DNA of 27,300 nt from NCBI GenBank assembly GCA_019308985.1, contig JAFDHB010000045.1, forward strand, positions 1 to 27,300, written 5' to 3'. This document shows positions 7,490 to 16,607 of this stretch, piece after piece. Position 1 is the stretch's first letter, and the number at the start of each line of letters is the position of its first letter. A model generated the notes under the pieces. That model was not told where the DNA came from and did not search any database. It worked only from the letters and a program-made list of their open reading frames with translations. Made by a program: the position numbers and the translations under genes. This stretch comes from Deltaproteobacteria bacterium (GTDB lineage Bacteria > Desulfobacterota > DSM-4660 > Desulfatiglandales > HGW-15).

Positions 7490-9103
7490 ATGAATCTACA
7501 GAGACCAAATGCCAATGATGTCTCTCAAACCTTTAACCGGTCAAAGAATGTGGTACCCATGTCAGGGTTGTGTTCTCGTTGTGTGGACGGATGCAGGGGA
7601 AACTGCGAAATCTTCAAGGCTTCCTTCAGAGGAAGAGAGGTCATCTACCCCTCTCCCTTCGGGGACGTGACTGCCGGTGCGGACAAGGATTACCCTGTTG
7701 ACTACTCACACCTCAATATACACGGCTACGCCATGGGAACAAAGGGGCTGGGGGTGGTTCACGGCTCACCTGACACGGCAATCTTTCCCAAGGTGAACAC
7801 CGAGACTGCCTATGGCTGGGATCACAAGGTAAAGATGAAGGTTCCTGTCTTTACCGGCGCCCTTGGTTCTACGGACATTGCGAGGAAGAACTGGGATTCC
7901 TTTGCGATAGGGGCCGCTCTTTCCGGAATCACGATCGTATGCGGTGAGAATGTCTGCGGGGTCGACCCGCAACTGGAGCTGGATGAAAACAACAAGATAA
8001 AGAAATCCCCTGAAATGGACAGAAGAATCGAAACCTATAGGCGTTACCACCAGGGGTATGGTGAAATACTTGTCCAGACGAATGTGGAAGACACCCGCCT
8101 TGGCGTCGCCGAATATATCCTGGAAAAGCATGGGATCGATACCATTGAGCTGAAATGGGGCCAGGGCGCAAAGTCCATTGGAGGAGAGATAAAGGTCGAC
8201 TCGCTGGACAGGGCCCTTGAACTGCAACGGAGAGGGTATATCGTCACCCCGGACCCATCGCTCGAAGTGAACCAGAAAGCCTTCAAAACAGGGGCCATCA
8301 AAGAATTTGAAAGACATTCTCGACTGGGTTTCATTGACCAGGAAACGTTTCTTGCCGAGGTGCAGCGGCTGAGAGAGCTCGGGTTCAAGAGGATTACCCT
8401 GAAGACCGGGGCTTACGGCCTGAGAGAGCTGGCCATGGCCATCAAGTGGGCCACCCAGGCAAGAATAGACTTGCTCACTATAGATGGTGCCCCGGGCGGT
8501 ACCGGCATGAGCCCCTGGCGAATGATGGAAGAATGGGGGATGCCAAGTATCTACCTTCACTCCGCTGCCGTTGAATTCGGGGATTACCTCAGGAGCAAGG
8601 GTGAGACACATATATGCGACTTCGCTCTTGCCGGCGGATTTTCAACGGAAGATCACATCTTCAAGGCAATTGCCCTGGGCAACAATCACGTGAAGGCGGT
8701 GTGCATGGGGAGGGCCATGATGATTCCAGGATTTGTGGGAAAGAATATCGAGAAATGGATCAAGAACAACGACCTACCCAAGACCGTGTCTGCTTATGGC
8801 AATAAGGCCGAAGAGATTTTCATATGTTACGAGAGGATCAGGGAAATGGTCGGGAATGATGAAATGAAGAACATTCCCCTGGGAGCCGTAGGAATCTTTA
8901 GTTTTTGCGATAAGTTGAAGGTAGGGCTACAACAACTCATGGCAGGAGCGCGATGCTTCCGGATCCACGCCATCAGCCGCAAGGATTTGATGTCCTTGAC
9001 CCGGGAATGTACCGAAGTGACTGGGATTCCTTACCTCATGGACTCCTACAGGCAAGAGGCCATGGAAATCCTGGACAGCCCATCCTCCTATTCGATACTC
9101 TAA
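7490..9103 (+). CDS. FMN-binding glutamate synthase family protein (one-subunit, archaeal-type)
   Basis: A 537-residue protein equivalent to the FMN-binding synthase domain of GltB: a TIM barrel with KWGQGAKSIGGE (about 222-233) and LTIDGAPGGTGMSP (about 329-342), the flavin and glutamate/2-oxoglutarate signatures, and FALAGGFSTEDHIFKAIALG near the flavin phosphate. It has no glutaminase domain, so ammonia must come from elsewhere, or it performs a related flavin reaction. A four-cysteine segment, CSRCVDGCRGNCEIF (Cys28, 31, 35, 39), may hold an Fe-S cluster or zinc. ATG 7490 is chosen because AGGAGGG lies nine bases upstream; upstream in-frame codons fall inside the terminator. Expression is predicted to need ANTAR antitermination, tying it to nitrogen supply. 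Confidence 0.9.
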   Translation: MNLQRPNANDVSQTFNRSKNVVPMSGLCSRCVDGCRGNCEIFKASFRGREVIYPSPFGDVTAGADKDYPVDYSHLNIHGYAMGTKGLGVVHGSPDTAIFPKVNTETAYGWDHKVKMKVPVFTGALGSTDIARKNWDSFAIGAALSGITIVCGENVCGVDPQLELDENNKIKKSPEMDRRIETYRRYHQGYGEILVQTNVEDTRLGVAEYILEKHGIDTIELKWGQGAKSIGGEIKVDSLDRALELQRRGYIVTPDPSLEVNQKAFKTGAIKEFERHSRLGFIDQETFLAEVQRLRELGFKRITLKTGAYGLRELAMAIKWATQARIDLLTIDGAPGGTGMSPWRMMEEWGMPSIYLHSAAVEFGDYLRSKGETHICDFALAGGFSTEDHIFKAIALGNNHVKAVCMGRAMMIPGFVGKNIEKWIKNNDLPKTVSAYGNKAEEIFICYERIREMVGNDEMKNIPLGAVGIFSFCDKLKVGLQQLMAGARCFRIHAISRKDLMSLTRECTEVTGIPYLMDSYRQEAMEILDSPSSYSIL

Positions 9104-9110
9104 AAGAACA

Positions 9111-9143
9111 GGGGCCCTCCCGGATGTATCTGCGGGAGGGGCC
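9111..9143. terminator. Strong hairpin terminator shared by convergent genes
   Basis: A G+C-rich stem (CCCTCCCG with CGGGAGGG, extended by GGCC on both sides with one bulged base) around a short AT-rich loop. It lies between the stop of the glutamate synthase gene (9103) and the stop of the convergent KaiC-XRE-cupin gene (9147). T-rich sequence follows on the minus strand (GTTCTTTT); on the plus strand the T-run is poor. Confidence 0.7.
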
Positions 9144-9146
9144 TTG

Positions 9147-10436
9147 TCATTTCACCTTGAACCAGAGCAACCTTACCCTCTCTGATCCCGGATTGACCCA
9201 TCCGGAAGGCATTTGGGTCGTCAGGTAGATGATATCCCCAGTTTTGGCCCTGTAAGTCCTCTCGTCAATCTTCAGTTCCAGGTGGCCAGACAGGAGGTAA
9301 CCTATCTCCTCCCCCTTGTGGGTAAAAAAGTGAGAGGACAGGGTTGCATGCGCTGGGATCTCGATGAGATAGGGCTCGGCTTTTGTGTCAAAATCGATGG
9401 GCGTGAGGCGTCTTGCACGAATGCTTTCAGGAGAAAAGGCTGGACCACTCACCTCCACAGAATCACCCCCGGGGAAGACGACACGCCCAAACATTTTGGC
9501 TGTTTGCTGGAAAAAACTGCTCACGTCAACTGAGAGAATTTCAGCCATCTTGAGAAGGGCGGTCAAGGAGGGATATATCAAATTGCTCTCGATCTGTGAG
9601 ATCGTACTTGATGTGACTCCCACCAGTTTCGCCAGCTCTGTTTGGGACAATCCTTTTCTTGCACGTAATTCCCTTAACCGTGCCCCGAGGTCTACCCTGC
9701 CTGCCTTTTTCTTTTCATTATCAAAGATGACATCAATGCCCTCGGTCCAGTAATAAAAGGGGTGATTCAAGTTGTCCGCGTTTCGATTCTCCGCTTTCAG
9801 TATTGTCAGGGAAGTCCTCCCTCTCTTCACTGAAAGATCGATCGCCACCTGCGCTGTCTGGTTTATCTTGGCCCTGAGACGCGGGGAATGGGCCCTCTTT
9901 TCCATGATCCAATAGGCCACGGTGTTCAGCTCATACAAGCGCGGGCAAGAATGGCTGTAAAACCTGGCCAGGTCTTCTTCGCCTCCCCACAGTTCCTGCA
10001 TCCCTGTGAGGCTTTCGAAAATAAAACGAACGCTATCGTTCAATTCCTGATGAATCCCGTAAAGGGTGTCCATGACCCTTCCCACCTTATGGGGTTCATC
10101 CACCCCTTGGATATTGCATGGATGCCCCTTTTCACCATAGAACTTGAGAAAGATTTCAGATCCATCTCCCTTGCCGTAAGTAAAACAATCCAATATGGTC
10201 AGGTGGGTCCCTTCGGCCAGGGGCCCCAGCTTGTCCAGGAGATTCTTGGGGGAGCGATCAAAACTGACGTAGATAAGGGGCTTGCCCTCTGCCTTTGAGA
10301 CCTTGAGCAAATTGAGGCAGAAGACCCACGCAAGGCTGCCGGCATCGTCATGCCATACTACGTTATCCCCAATGAAAAGTCCCCCCAGAAGATGATCCAG
10401 GTAACTTACTCCGGAAGCAATAACACGCCTTTCCAT
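9147..10436 (-). CDS. Fusion regulator: degenerate KaiC/RAD55-like ATPase domain + XRE HTH + cupin
   Basis: Residues 1-240 resemble the RecA-fold KaiC/RAD55 group: ASGVSYLDHLLGGLFIGDNVVW at the start, then LIYVSFDRSPKNLLDKL and VRFIFESLTGM. The Walker A loop is degraded: the position of GxxGxGKT reads HDDAGSLA, so ATP hydrolysis is unlikely. Residues about 250-310 are an XRE/Cro-type helix-turn-helix (LRELRARKGLSQTELAKLVGVTSSTISQIESN). Residues about 350-429 are a cupin (YLIEIPAHATLSSHFFTHKGEEIGYLLSGHLELKI in pieces, then DIIYLTTQMPSGWVNPG). It is the last gene of the CBS-antiporter operon. It is likely a ligand-responsive DNA-binding regulator; target and ligand unknown. ATG 10436 with GGGG just upstream. 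Confidence 0.82.
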   Translation of the reverse strand: MERRVIASGVSYLDHLLGGLFIGDNVVWHDDAGSLAWVFCLNLLKVSKAEGKPLIYVSFDRSPKNLLDKLGPLAEGTHLTILDCFTYGKGDGSEIFLKFYGEKGHPCNIQGVDEPHKVGRVMDTLYGIHQELNDSVRFIFESLTGMQELWGGEEDLARFYSHSCPRLYELNTVAYWIMEKRAHSPRLRAKINQTAQVAIDLSVKRGRTSLTILKAENRNADNLNHPFYYWTEGIDVIFDNEKKKAGRVDLGARLRELRARKGLSQTELAKLVGVTSSTISQIESNLIYPSLTALLKMAEILSVDVSSFFQQTAKMFGRVVFPGGDSVEVSGPAFSPESIRARRLTPIDFDTKAEPYLIEIPAHATLSSHFFTHKGEEIGYLLSGHLELKIDERTYRAKTGDIIYLTTQMPSGWVNPGSERVRLLWFKVK

Positions 10437-10478
10437 GACCCCAAAACCCCTTCCTTTTCACTTTGCCTGTTTGTTTGG

Positions 10479-10727
10479 TCAACACTTCGCGGCCACAGTG
10501 TGAGGTATGTCGAAGGCCTCGTCCGTAAAACCGGTCATCGCGCCCTCGGCAAGTGCGATGAGCTTTACGGGCATGTTGATGTTCACTGTAGACACGGCAG
10601 CGTAGATGTTCTCCTCTATTGTCTCCAGGTTTTTCTTTATGTGCTTCCTCTCTGCGATTCCGTACACCACGGTTGACAGTCCGATGGACATATAGGGTGC
10701 TATTGGTTTGCCTTTTTTCTCCGTCAT
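10479..10727 (-). CDS. Short ORF resembling the N-terminus of a nitrilase-superfamily hydrolase (likely remnant)
   Basis: An 82-residue product with an excellent ribosome binding site (AAGGAGG) before ATG 10727. The segment NIYAAVSTVNINMPVKLIALAEGAMTGFTDE (in pieces) resembles the first strand-helix and catalytic Glu loop (xxPEGAxxGF) of carbon-nitrogen hydrolases. A complete enzyme needs another 200 residues with Lys and Cys; none follow, as the reading frame ends and the next gene starts 42 bases later. So it is either a truncated gene still translated or a small unrelated protein. It sits 21 bases after the antiporter in the same operon. Family assignment is tentative. Confidence 0.5.
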   Translation of the reverse strand: MTEKKGKPIAPYMSIGLSTVVYGIAERKHIKKNLETIEENIYAAVSTVNINMPVKLIALAEGAMTGFTDEAFDIPHTVAAKC

Positions 10728-10748
10728 TTCAGACCTCCTTCATGGGAC

Positions 10749-11945
10749 TCATAGTCTAAGTTTTGCAGCCGTCAACCTTAAGAGGGGAGGTGTTGCGACA
10801 GCCGCAACAATGGTCATAAAGACGACCGCCGAGTAAATCTCCCGGGAAATGATACCACTGAGAAGTGCGATATTCGCAACAACAAGTTCTACTGCGGCGC
10901 GCCCGTTCATTCCGATACCCACAATCAGACAATATCTAGGTTTTATCCCCCCGATCAAAGCCCCCAGAGAGCCTCCAAATATCTTTCCCATAAAGGCTGC
11001 AACAACAATGTACAGTAATGGAACCCCAAGTGAAGCGCCGGAAACGGTCACGGAAAAACCCGTCCAAGCAAAAAACAAGGGGGCAAAAAACCCCCAGATC
11101 CAGCGCTCTATGTTTTCCACCTCGTTGCTACGCAGGAACTCCCTTATGGTCAATCCTCCTAAGAAAGCTCCTATCATAAGGTGGAGTTTGACAAGGTGAG
11201 CAGCCATAGAGAAAACAAATACCCACAGAAGTACTATGGAAAGCCTTTCATTCAACGAGAGGTGCTCTATCCTCTTAAAGATCATGTTGCCCAGCATGGG
11301 GCCAATTGCCATTGACAGGCCAATAAACAAAAGGGCCTTGACAAAGGTCAAGACCAAGTGCCCTGGTTCCAAAGAACTGCCGCTATTAAAGCTGGTAAGT
11401 ACGGAGAGGATGATTATGCCAAGGGCATCATCTATTACCGCCGCACCGACTATTGTGATACCGGGTTTTGTATTGAGTTTTCCTATCTGGATCAGGGTGG
11501 CGACCGAGAGCGCGACCGCGGTGATGGAAAGGGATGTGCCAAGATAAAGTGATGCGAGTATTGATAGATGAAGCAGTTTATAGCCTACATAGAACCCAAG
11601 CCCAAATGGTACAAAGGCACCAGACACAGCGGTCAACATGGAGGCCCTTCCTGTCCTCAAGAGATCCTTCCTGTCTATTTCCAAGCCTGCGCCGAGCATG
11701 ATAAAGACGGCGGCAAAGCTGATAAGGGACTCAAGAAAAACGCCGGCCTCTTCATGTGAAAAATACCTGATGATTTCGGGCCTTTCGTTCACAAAGATGC
11801 TGGAAAGCACAAACAGGGCCACAGGACCCACAATGATCCCGCCCAGGATCTCTCCCATGATCTCCGGCTGTCTGAGCTTCACCATGAGATGGCCCATATA
11901 AGTGGCAGCGCCAAGCAAGAGGAAGGTATAGACAAATACGTCCAT
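10749..11945 (-). CDS. CPA2-family cation:proton antiporter
   Basis: A 398-residue membrane protein with about 12 hydrophobic segments, in the Na+/H+ exchanger (NapA/KefB-like) fold. The TM5 motif GAAVIDDALGIIIL carries the Asp-Asp pair expected for electrogenic CPA2 exchangers, and QPEIMGEILGGIIVGP is the typical TM1-2 signature. It lacks a C-terminal TrkA/RCK domain, so regulation probably comes from a partner, plausibly the CBS-pair protein encoded immediately upstream (5-base gap). ATG 11945 is preferred over TTG 11987, which overlaps the CBS gene and would add non-conserved residues. Na+ or K+ specificity cannot be read from the sequence. Confidence 0.9.
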   Translation of the reverse strand: MDVFVYTFLLLGAATYMGHLMVKLRQPEIMGEILGGIIVGPVALFVLSSIFVNERPEIIRYFSHEEAGVFLESLISFAAVFIMLGAGLEIDRKDLLRTGRASMLTAVSGAFVPFGLGFYVGYKLLHLSILASLYLGTSLSITAVALSVATLIQIGKLNTKPGITIVGAAVIDDALGIIILSVLTSFNSGSSLEPGHLVLTFVKALLFIGLSMAIGPMLGNMIFKRIEHLSLNERLSIVLLWVFVFSMAAHLVKLHLMIGAFLGGLTIREFLRSNEVENIERWIWGFFAPLFFAWTGFSVTVSGASLGVPLLYIVVAAFMGKIFGGSLGALIGGIKPRYCLIVGIGMNGRAAVELVVANIALLSGIISREIYSAVVFMTIVAAVATPPLLRLTAAKLRL

Positions 11946-11950
11946 ATCCG

Positions 11951-12391
11951 TTATGCTTCCCAAACCCGCTTCAAGATCTCCAGGCAATTCAGGTCCCCGA
12001 TAACCCTTTTGTGCTCATCCACGACCGGGAGTTCCTGAATGTTTTCACGGGACATCATCTCCAGGACATCGAGTATTTTTGAACTCTCGTGGACGTAGAT
12101 GGGTGGGTGCATGATGGATTTTGCGCAGTCCGCCTTTGCAATCTTGATTGCATTGAAGACATCGTGTTTTAGTATGGATTTCTTGCCCTTTAGAATATTG
12201 GTGGCTTTCAGAATAATCTGCATAGAGATTATGCCTGAGAGTCTTCCCTGTTTGTCGACAATATAGACGTTTCTTGATTGAGGATCTCTCAGGAGAACCT
12301 CTATGATCTCCTCGATTGACGAATCTTCACTGACTATCGGAGGATCCACTGTGAAGGTCTTATAGATTTTTTTTACTGTTACATCCTCCAT
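11951..12391 (-). CDS. CBS-domain pair protein
   Basis: A 146-residue protein made of two CBS domains: the first around TFTVDPPIVSEDSSIEEII...VYIVDKQGRLSGIISM, the second around SIMHPPIYVHESSKILDVL...LPVVDEHKRVIGDLNCLEIL. CBS pairs bind adenine nucleotides or similar ligands and regulate partner proteins. It begins the operon with the antiporter, whose activity it could control. ATG 12391 has GGAGAAAG directly upstream; the longer TTG start at 12421 has none. Confidence 0.85.
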   Translation of the reverse strand: MEDVTVKKIYKTFTVDPPIVSEDSSIEEIIEVLLRDPQSRNVYIVDKQGRLSGIISMQIILKATNILKGKKSILKHDVFNAIKIAKADCAKSIMHPPIYVHESSKILDVLEMMSRENIQELPVVDEHKRVIGDLNCLEILKRVWEA

Positions 12392-12479
12392 CTCTTTCTC
12401 CGAAAGTTGGTGAACGATCAAGAAGTCAAAATGCAGCTATACAGAGCATCATAAGTAATTGCGCATAATCGATATGAAT

Positions 12480-12590
12480 CTGTCATTCCTGCACCGCATC
12501 TCAAGAGCGGGGTAAACTCCAGCGGGAATCCAGATCGCAGGAATACGTGAGCGCACGGACACTGGATGCCCGCTTGCGCGGGCATGACGC
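12480..12590. repeat. REP-like double palindrome of the GTCATTCC...GGGCATGACG type
   Basis: Two inverted repeats lie in the gap between GlnD and the CBS gene. ATTCCTGC (around 12484) pairs with GCAGGAAT (around 12537), and ATGCCCGC / TTGC / GCGGGCAT (12566-12585) is a perfect eight-pair hairpin flanked by CTGG and GACG. Sequences reading GTCATTCC...GCGGGAATCCAG...CTGGAT...CGGGCATGACG are a very common dispersed non-coding repeat in proteobacteria. I saw no second copy in this window. Confidence 0.6.
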
Positions 12591-12681
12591 CCGGGTGGCA
12601 GATGGGCGAAGATTTATGGCGCGGTGTATAGACGATCAGAATACCCGGACTCTTGGCACCAGAATTACCATGATGCTCGTT

Positions 12682-15270
12682 TCATATTACGGACATGACT
12701 TCCAGGCGAATCTTTTCGATCATATCCGTGTCGTATATCTTTTGGCCTCCGGAATCCGTGACGTAGAAGACACCGTATATCCTTTCCCTATCACTGTTGA
12801 CCCTTGCGAACCTAATGTCCAGGCCCTGGGCAAAGATTTTCTTCGCCAGCTCATAAAGAAGCCCCACCCTTATGCCTGCCTCCACTTCGATACTGGTGAA
12901 AAAATCAGAGACCTCGTTGTTGATGTTGACTTTCTTGGTCAGGGACCGCCACCCGGTAAACCTCATCACTCTCCGGCCCTTCTTCCTTATCAAATCATCC
13001 AAGGGGAGACGATCTTCAAGGGTCATTGAAATTTCCCTGCGAATCTTTTCCCACCGCTCTGATTCCCGATAGGGATCAAGGGGGTTGGTTACCTCGTAGG
13101 TGTCGAAGGCGAGCCCGTTTTTGAGAGTAAAGATACTGGCTGAAAGCACCTCTATGTCATTGAGGGTGAAGACCCCGACCATCATGCTGAAAAGCCCCGG
13201 TCGGTCGTGGGTACAAAGCAAAATCCTGGTGACCGGCGCGTTTTTTACCTTCCTCAGCTTCCATGCAAGGTCCTTATTGCGCAAGTTCAAGGCAAGCTCA
13301 AAGTGGTCTATAATATCTTCCGGTGGGGTATTCAAAATATAGCGAGGAGATATTTGGTCCATGAGGTCCAGGATATCCTCGTCTTTGTAATGGGGAGAAA
13401 GTATCTTGAACACCTTCTCCTTGTTCTCCTCGACAAGCCTGGTGGCGTCCGGGGATGCAAGGGTCCCCCTTTCCAGGATATGCCTTACCTTGAAATATAG
13501 CTCTATGAACAGAACGAGTTTCCAATCGCTGTGTGCCATGGGACCCGTTGCTATGCTGTCTGCAATGGTCAGGAGGAAAAGGAGCTTGAGGGTTTCGAGG
13601 TCCTGGAGAATTTGAGCCACCTGTACGGAGGTCCTCTCCTCGTTCAGATCCCTTCTTTGGGACACGCGGACCAGGAGGAGGTGGTGTTTTACCAGGTGAA
13701 TTATTACTTCTATAGTCTTGTCATCCATCCCCAGCCGCCTCAGTATGCGGGGCACTGCCCTGGCACCCTTTTGAGCGTGATCCCCCGGGTAGCCCTTACC
13801 GATATCGTGCAATAGGGCTGCCAGGTACAGGCACCGGGGATGTTTTATTTCCTGATATACCTCCCTGAACACCGGCCATTTGTCATCCAACTCTCCCCTG
13901 GCAATATCCCCTATTACCTCCAGGGTCTTGAGTGAATGTAAGTCCACCGTTTCCACATGATAATAACTGAACTGGGCCAGATTCCTGATCTTCCGGAATT
14001 CGGGGATAAAGAGATCCACCAGCCCTATATCAAGTGCGATCCTTAGTATCTTTGGACTCACGGGATCTGTCAGAATGCCGAGAAAAAGATCAGCGGCGTC
14101 CTGGAGTCTCAGGAGATCCTTCCCCCTTCTCCCTATGATCTTTCTGGCCTCCCAGATAAAGTCTGAGCCTAAATGAAGGCGTCGGTTCTTGGCTTCATTG
14201 AAGCCCTTGAGAATCAGCACGGGGTCATTATGCAAGAGGCCCTTGTTTCCTAGTACAAGATTGCCTTTCAAGATCCTGAATTCTTTTGGAAGCCTGGCAG
14301 GAGAAGGTTCGAAGGGTTTGTGCTCAAGAATGTCTATTGCCTTGGTGCTGAACCCCTCCCAACCATATCTGATTTTGTTCATATTTCGGTAGACCTGCCT
14401 CATGAATCTTTCGGGACCTGAAATATTGCGCGTGTCCTTGTAGCCTAACTCGATGGATAAGCTCCTCTGTGATTCGAGCAGGAGTCGATCCTCCTTTCGA
14501 CCGGCCATACGGTGGAGCTGGTTCCTCACGCTTAGCAGGTGGCTCTTGGAACGGTTGAGGCCCTGAATGTCCAGGTGTGAGAAGGCCTCGTAATTCCTGA
14601 GCCCGCTCAAGTCTTCCACTCTGAAGTATATCCTCGCCATCCAGGCCATGAAGTGGAGGTCCCTCAGGCCCCCCAATCCTTCCTTGAGATCCGGCTCCAC
14701 AAAATAGCCCTGGCTGTCATATTTGTCTTTCCGTTTTTGGTGATATATCAAAAACTTATTAAGGAATAAGTGTCTCTCGCGCGCAATTCTCGACCACAGA
14801 GCCTCTTGGAAGAGATGGTAGAGAGAGCGAGAGCCGGCCAAGAATCTTGCGTCTATGACCGATGTCATGAACCGAAAATCGTGCATTGCCAGCCGAATGC
14901 ACTCGGGTATGGTCAAGACTGCATGGCCCACATCCAACTTTGCATCCCAAAGGGGATAAAGGGCCCCGGTGATGGCCGCCGTGATATCCGGCGATATCTT
15001 GTCACGGTGGATGACCAGCAGGTCAACATCGGAGGCCAAGCAGAGCTCCCGTCTTCCATAACTACCCAGGGCGATTACGGCCAACCTTTCCTTGAGAACT
15101 CTCTTTCCCTGTATGTCATTGCTGGTGGAGGAGAGGAGGGAGCGGATGAAGCGGTCCATGAGGCTGGTATATTTCCGTGTGAGGGTTAGACCTGAGAGTT
15201 CTTCAAACCTCCTATTAAATAGATGTTCCCTTTGGCCCTGAAAATCCTTGACAATCTCTTTTGATCCCAC
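12682..15270 (-). CDS. glnD: [Protein-PII] uridylyltransferase/uridylyl-removing enzyme
   Basis: Adds UMP to, and removes it from, Tyr51 of the PII protein according to glutamine level. The nucleotidyltransferase motif GSYGRRELCLASDVDLLV lies near residues 69-86 and the HD phosphohydrolase motif LLHDIGKGYPGDHAQKGA near 486-503. Two ACT domains close the protein (ILLCTHDRPGLFSMMVGVF and IRVGLLYELAKKIFAQGLDIRFARV). The middle has the expected EGLGGLRDLHFMAW. Length of 862 residues is normal. GTG 15270 is used because it lies 11 bases after the glnB stop; the TTG at 15345 would overlap glnB by 65 bases, and no start has a clear ribosome binding site, so translation may be coupled to glnB. Confidence 0.93.
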   Translation of the reverse strand: MGSKEIVKDFQGQREHLFNRRFEELSGLTLTRKYTSLMDRFIRSLLSSTSNDIQGKRVLKERLAVIALGSYGRRELCLASDVDLLVIHRDKISPDITAAITGALYPLWDAKLDVGHAVLTIPECIRLAMHDFRFMTSVIDARFLAGSRSLYHLFQEALWSRIARERHLFLNKFLIYHQKRKDKYDSQGYFVEPDLKEGLGGLRDLHFMAWMARIYFRVEDLSGLRNYEAFSHLDIQGLNRSKSHLLSVRNQLHRMAGRKEDRLLLESQRSLSIELGYKDTRNISGPERFMRQVYRNMNKIRYGWEGFSTKAIDILEHKPFEPSPARLPKEFRILKGNLVLGNKGLLHNDPVLILKGFNEAKNRRLHLGSDFIWEARKIIGRRGKDLLRLQDAADLFLGILTDPVSPKILRIALDIGLVDLFIPEFRKIRNLAQFSYYHVETVDLHSLKTLEVIGDIARGELDDKWPVFREVYQEIKHPRCLYLAALLHDIGKGYPGDHAQKGARAVPRILRRLGMDDKTIEVIIHLVKHHLLLVRVSQRRDLNEERTSVQVAQILQDLETLKLLFLLTIADSIATGPMAHSDWKLVLFIELYFKVRHILERGTLASPDATRLVEENKEKVFKILSPHYKDEDILDLMDQISPRYILNTPPEDIIDHFELALNLRNKDLAWKLRKVKNAPVTRILLCTHDRPGLFSMMVGVFTLNDIEVLSASIFTLKNGLAFDTYEVTNPLDPYRESERWEKIRREISMTLEDRLPLDDLIRKKGRRVMRFTGWRSLTKKVNINNEVSDFFTSIEVEAGIRVGLLYELAKKIFAQGLDIRFARVNSDRERIYGVFYVTDSGGQKIYDTDMIEKIRLEVMSVI

Positions 15271-15280
15271 GGAGTTCTTG

Positions 15281-15998
<718 letters not shown>

Positions 15999-16463
15999 CT
16001 ACCATTTTGTATATGGGTGCTGGATGAGGTTTGAGTTGAAATACTTCGGATCCCCCGTCACTTCCTCACCAATCCAATCCGGTTTTTCAAAACCCTGCTC
16101 TTCGCCCTCCAGCTCCACCTCTGCCACAATCAGACCCTGATTTTCACCGAAGAATTCATCAACTTCCCACACAAGCCCCTTGTACTCGATCCTGTATCGG
16201 TTCTTTTCGATAAGAGGCCTTTCACACAGCTCGTCCAGCATCCTTTCGGCATCAGCCACAGGGATATCGTACTCAAATTCCAATCTCGAGGCCCCCCTGG
16301 TAATTCCCTTGATGGTCAGGAACCCCTTGTCGTCAATGGTACGTACCCGCATAATTCGTTCTTTGGCGCTGTTGAGATAACCCTGCCGGTATCTTGTTCC
16401 CCTGGCAAGGGACCGCCACGAGTCGTTCCTTACCAGAAATTTCCGTTCGATTTCCTTTCCCAT
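15999..16463 (-). CDS. CYTH-domain protein (triphosphate tunnel enzyme family)
   Basis: A 154-residue protein starting MGKEIERKFLV, which is the ExExK motif of the CYTH/TTM fold. Downstream charged strands (IMRVRTIDDKGFLTIKG, RLEFEYDIP, RYRIEYKGLVWEVDEFFG, LIVAEVELEGE) line the phosphate tunnel. Bacterial members hydrolyse inorganic triphosphate or have unknown activity; adenylate cyclase activity is found in only some. It is probably a single gene, with ribosome binding bases AGGGGGGAAA ahead of ATG 16463. No neighbour points to a specific role. Confidence 0.88.
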   Translation of the reverse strand: MGKEIERKFLVRNDSWRSLARGTRYRQGYLNSAKERIMRVRTIDDKGFLTIKGITRGASRLEFEYDIPVADAERMLDELCERPLIEKNRYRIEYKGLVWEVDEFFGENQGLIVAEVELEGEEQGFEKPDWIGEEVTGDPKYFNSNLIQHPYTKW

Positions 16464-16607
16464 TGCTGTTTCCCCCCTGCTTGCTCCCTCCTGGAAGGCT
16501 TTTCTTTATACAACCGGCGCCAGCCGGCAAATTCAGACGGTGAGACCGGGTCTCTACTGGGCCTCCAAAGGAGGATGATGATAACTGGATGTTTGCCGGG
16601 ATGGTGC

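Noticed and set aside
7766..8611. Long minus-strand ORF (281 codons) opposite the glutamate synthase gene
   Set aside because: Antisense shadow of a well-recognised protein; composition is Pro/His/Gly-rich without motifs.
10455..10481. TGA ending the nitrilase-like fragment as a possible selenocysteine codon
   Set aside because: A second in-frame TGA follows seven codons later, no homologous sequence continues, and no hairpin was seen.
16542..16574. Hairpins (GAGACCGGGTCTC and CCTCCAAAGGAGG) after the EtfA fusion as a terminator
   Set aside because: Stems are short and no T-run follows, so a terminator call is not supported.
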